A stretch of DNA of 64,000 bases from assembly GCA_046160425.1 (NCBI GenBank), contig JBJXGP010000363.1, positions 6,773 through 70,772 of the forward strand. Reading direction: 5' to 3'. A program made the position numbers and the translations under genes. This document shows, piece by piece, positions 62,235 to 64,000 of this stretch. Under the pieces are notes generated by a model. It searched no databases, had not been told where the DNA came from, and was given only the letters and a program-made list of their open reading frames with translations. Positions within the stretch are counted from its first letter, which is position 1. The number at the start of each line of letters is the position of its first letter. This stretch comes from JAQCEJ01 sp046160425 (GTDB lineage: Bacteria; Planctomycetota; Planctomycetia; Planctomycetales; Planctomycetaceae).

Positions 62235-63824
62235 ATGTTCCATCAGCAGCCAGACAGAACTCGCAATGCATTGCTGGTGATACTGGCCTGGGGATCGCTG
62301 TCATTCGCTTTCTATTCGCGCAGTGGTTCGGCGCAGGATGCTAAAACCGATCCGCTCGCGGGCAATCCGATTGTGGCGATCGAGCAGACTTTCATTGACG
62401 TCATCGACAAGTGCGACGATTCGATAGTCAGCATTGCCCGCATCCAGAACGACGGCATGAATCGCCGCGAAGTTCAGATCCCGATGCCCGAGCGGGGACC
62501 GGATGAACTCTTCTCGCGAGAACTCTGGGATCCCAGCCATCCCGATTTCATCCCCATGGAATATGGCACGGGTATCATCGTCGCTCCCACCGATCGTCCC
62601 GACGAGCGTTACATCCTGACCAATTACCACGTCGTCGAGGGGGGGCCGATCAGCGGCAAAACCGATGCCCCCTCCGAGTATCAGCTATACCTGCGGTTTG
62701 CCAACCGCCGTGGATGCCGGGGGACGATTCGCGCGGCCGACCCGCGCAGCGATCTGGCGGTCATCGATATTCATTTCGAGGAACTCGAGATCAAACCGGC
62801 CGATTTGATTCCGCTTTCGTTCCCGGAAAATCCGACGTTTCGCAAGGGGCAAATCGTCGTCCTTCTGGGCAATCCGTTCGCGATTGCTCGCGACGGATCC
62901 GCCAGCGCGAGCTGGGGAATTCTGAGCAACATCGCCCGGTTGCCGCATCCGCTCGGCCCGTTGCCTCTCTCCGACGACGAACGAAAAAAAGAGACCATTC
63001 ACCATTATGGAACGTTGTTGCAGGCCGATGCCCGCATGCCCCTCGGCTCGAGTGGCGGTGCCTGGGTGAATCTTCGCGGCGAACTGATCGGCGTGATGAC
63101 GTCGCTTGCCGCCTTGGCCGGGTACGAAAGCAACTCGGGATATGCGATTCCCATGAACTCGTCGGTTCGCCGCATCGTCGATTCGCTGCTTTCGGGCTAC
63201 GAAGTCGAATACGGCTTTTTAGGCGTGCAACCGGAGAACGTGCTCCCCGCCGAGTTGAAAGATCAACCGCTCTCCCATCCGCAGCCTTCGGCGGCGGTGG
63301 CGATGCGCGTCTATCCGAACTCGCCCGCGGCCCAGGGGGGAATGAATCGGGGAGATTATATTCTCTCTGTGAATCGAGTCCCCATTCTCGACCGAAACGA
63401 CCTGTGGCGCGAGATCGGGCTGCTCGGTCCCGAGTCGCAGGCGGAAATCGTCGTCTGGCGTCCCTCCACTCGTCAGGAGTTGCAACTTTTGATAAAACTC
63501 GGAAAATGGCCCGTCTATGACGACGAAGGACTCATCGCCACGCAATCGCGCATTCCACGCTGGCGCGGGCTGCTCGTCGATCATCCCACGGGACGATTCA
63601 AATATGTACAATGGCCCTTCCGCTATCCGGCTGCCGTCCTGATCACTGACGTCGCCGCCGATACACCCGCCGCGACGGCGGAATTACATGCCGGAGATCT
63701 GATCACGCACGTCAATCAGAAACCGGTGCAAACGCCCAATGAATTTCGTGCCGCGATCGAACAACAGGAGGGCGAGATCCAACTGACCCTCACCGATGGT
63801 CGACGAATCACTCTGATGCCCTAA
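62235..63824 (+). CDS. Exported DegP-like serine protease with PDZ domains
   Basis: 529 aa from the ATG at 62235, which has GAGAGG upstream; an in-frame start at 62187 adds 16 residues. Signal peptide to about residue 35 (SGSAQ). Trypsin-like triad: His in LTNYHVV, Asp in SDLAVI, and Ser in PLGSSGGAW where most relatives read GNSGGP. Two PDZ-like domains follow (YGFLGVQPENV with GGMNRGDYILSVNRV, and ATAELHAGDLITHVNQKPV). A periplasmic quality-control protease is likely. Confidence 0.85.
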   Translation: MFHQQPDRTRNALLVILAWGSLSFAFYSRSGSAQDAKTDPLAGNPIVAIEQTFIDVIDKCDDSIVSIARIQNDGMNRREVQIPMPERGPDELFSRELWDPSHPDFIPMEYGTGIIVAPTDRPDERYILTNYHVVEGGPISGKTDAPSEYQLYLRFANRRGCRGTIRAADPRSDLAVIDIHFEELEIKPADLIPLSFPENPTFRKGQIVVLLGNPFAIARDGSASASWGILSNIARLPHPLGPLPLSDDERKKETIHHYGTLLQADARMPLGSSGGAWVNLRGELIGVMTSLAALAGYESNSGYAIPMNSSVRRIVDSLLSGYEVEYGFLGVQPENVLPAELKDQPLSHPQPSAAVAMRVYPNSPAAQGGMNRGDYILSVNRVPILDRNDLWREIGLLGPESQAEIVVWRPSTRQELQLLIKLGKWPVYDDEGLIATQSRIPRWRGLLVDHPTGRFKYVQWPFRYPAAVLITDVAADTPAATAELHAGDLITHVNQKPVQTPNEFRAAIEQQEGEIQLTLTDGRRITLMP

Positions 63825-63922
63825 ACGGGATGACGGTCGGTGTGACGTCCGATCACAAAACTTCGCATGAACAACAGAACCTTTCCACGAATATCGATTA
63901 TTAGAACGGATGCTTGGACGAG

Positions 63923-64000
63923 ATGAAGACTGACGAACTGCGAGAAATCTACCTGTCGTTTTTTGAAATCAAAGGGTGTGTTAGCCGACCGAACGACGTG
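63923..64000 (+). CDS. alaS: Alanyl-tRNA synthetase, partial (N-terminus)
   Basis: Starts at 63923 and reads MKTDELREIYLSFFEIKGC, then RPNDV, through the right window edge, the conserved AlaS N-terminus (MK..E.R..YL.FF..KGH). Only 26 codons are inside the window. It charges tRNA-Ala; the catalytic domain lies outside. Confidence 0.85.
   Translation, partial: MKTDELREIYLSFFEIKGCVSRPNDV

Noticed and set aside
1..64000. CRISPR array or tRNA gene
   Set aside because: No regularly spaced direct repeats and no cloverleaf with a TTCGA-type T-loop plus acceptor pairing were seen by eye.

Overview
The window is about 64 kb of a chromosome from a planctomycete, most likely family Planctomycetaceae or a close relative. 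The evidence is three DUF1501 secreted proteins, a PQQ-type beta-propeller protein, a secreted DUF1573 protein, many TPR proteins, a zinc-ribbon membrane protein, dispersed intergenic palindromes, and divergent single-copy housekeeping genes (rpmF-plsX-fabD-acpP-fabF, nusA-infB-rbfA, ruvB, recA, alaS). No tRNA, rRNA, CRISPR array, prophage or complete insertion sequence was seen.

Layout. 1-8.9 kb: an asparagine synthetase running off the left edge, an EEP-fold phosphodiesterase, a membrane metallophosphoesterase, a UbiD-family decarboxylase, a nitrilase-family amidase overlapping a CopZ-type Fe-S/Zn protein, and an RlmL-like RNA methyltransferase overlapping a NUDIX hydrolase. 9-12.9 kb: a probable sugar-phosphate (heptose-type) cluster of HAD phosphatase, a deoxyhypusine-synthase-like protein, an RfaE/HldE-like PfkB kinase and a GmhA-like SIS isomerase, followed by a secreted PQQ-repeat protein. 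This 5.8-kb block lies between two inverted copies of a double-hairpin repeat. 14.8-21.8 kb: hisD, threonine aldolase, two DUF1501 proteins and a TolB-like propeller.

21.8-24.7 kb is an accessory island. It holds an intact DUF433/DUF5615 toxin-antitoxin pair, a HicB antitoxin whose HicA gene is cut off after a few codons by a 124-bp copy of a DUF1501 gene tail, an AF2212-type antitoxin with a frameshift and only the first codons of its toxin gene, and an orphan gene with a DUF4365/PD-(D/E)XK-like N-terminus. A third DUF1501 gene follows.

26.5-35.1 kb: a fatty-acid synthesis block (rpmF, plsX, fabD, acpP, fabF) followed by a GntP-type permease split by a frameshift at a G6 run, then a second ketosynthase-like gene that has lost its catalytic cysteine, its second histidine and the glycine-rich loop. 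35-49 kb: secreted TPR proteins, a long gene-free region, then nusA, infB, rbfA, an endonuclease-III-like protein with a histone-H1-like basic tail, yebC and ruvB. No intact rimP precedes nusA; only a 44-codon possible remnant is present.

49-64 kb: a rhomboid-like membrane protein, LemA, an M48 protease, a WecA/MraY-type glycosyl-1-phosphate transferase, an O-antigen-ligase-like protein, a secreted DUF1573 protein, a lipoprotein fusing a 5'-nucleotidase-like domain to a tetraheme cytochrome, DUF971, CYTH, recA, a DegP-like serine protease with PDZ domains, and the start of alaS.

Most intergenic gaps carry short palindromic modules (named A to E below) that recur across the window and often sit side by side. 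All assignments are from reading motifs; no database search was possible.
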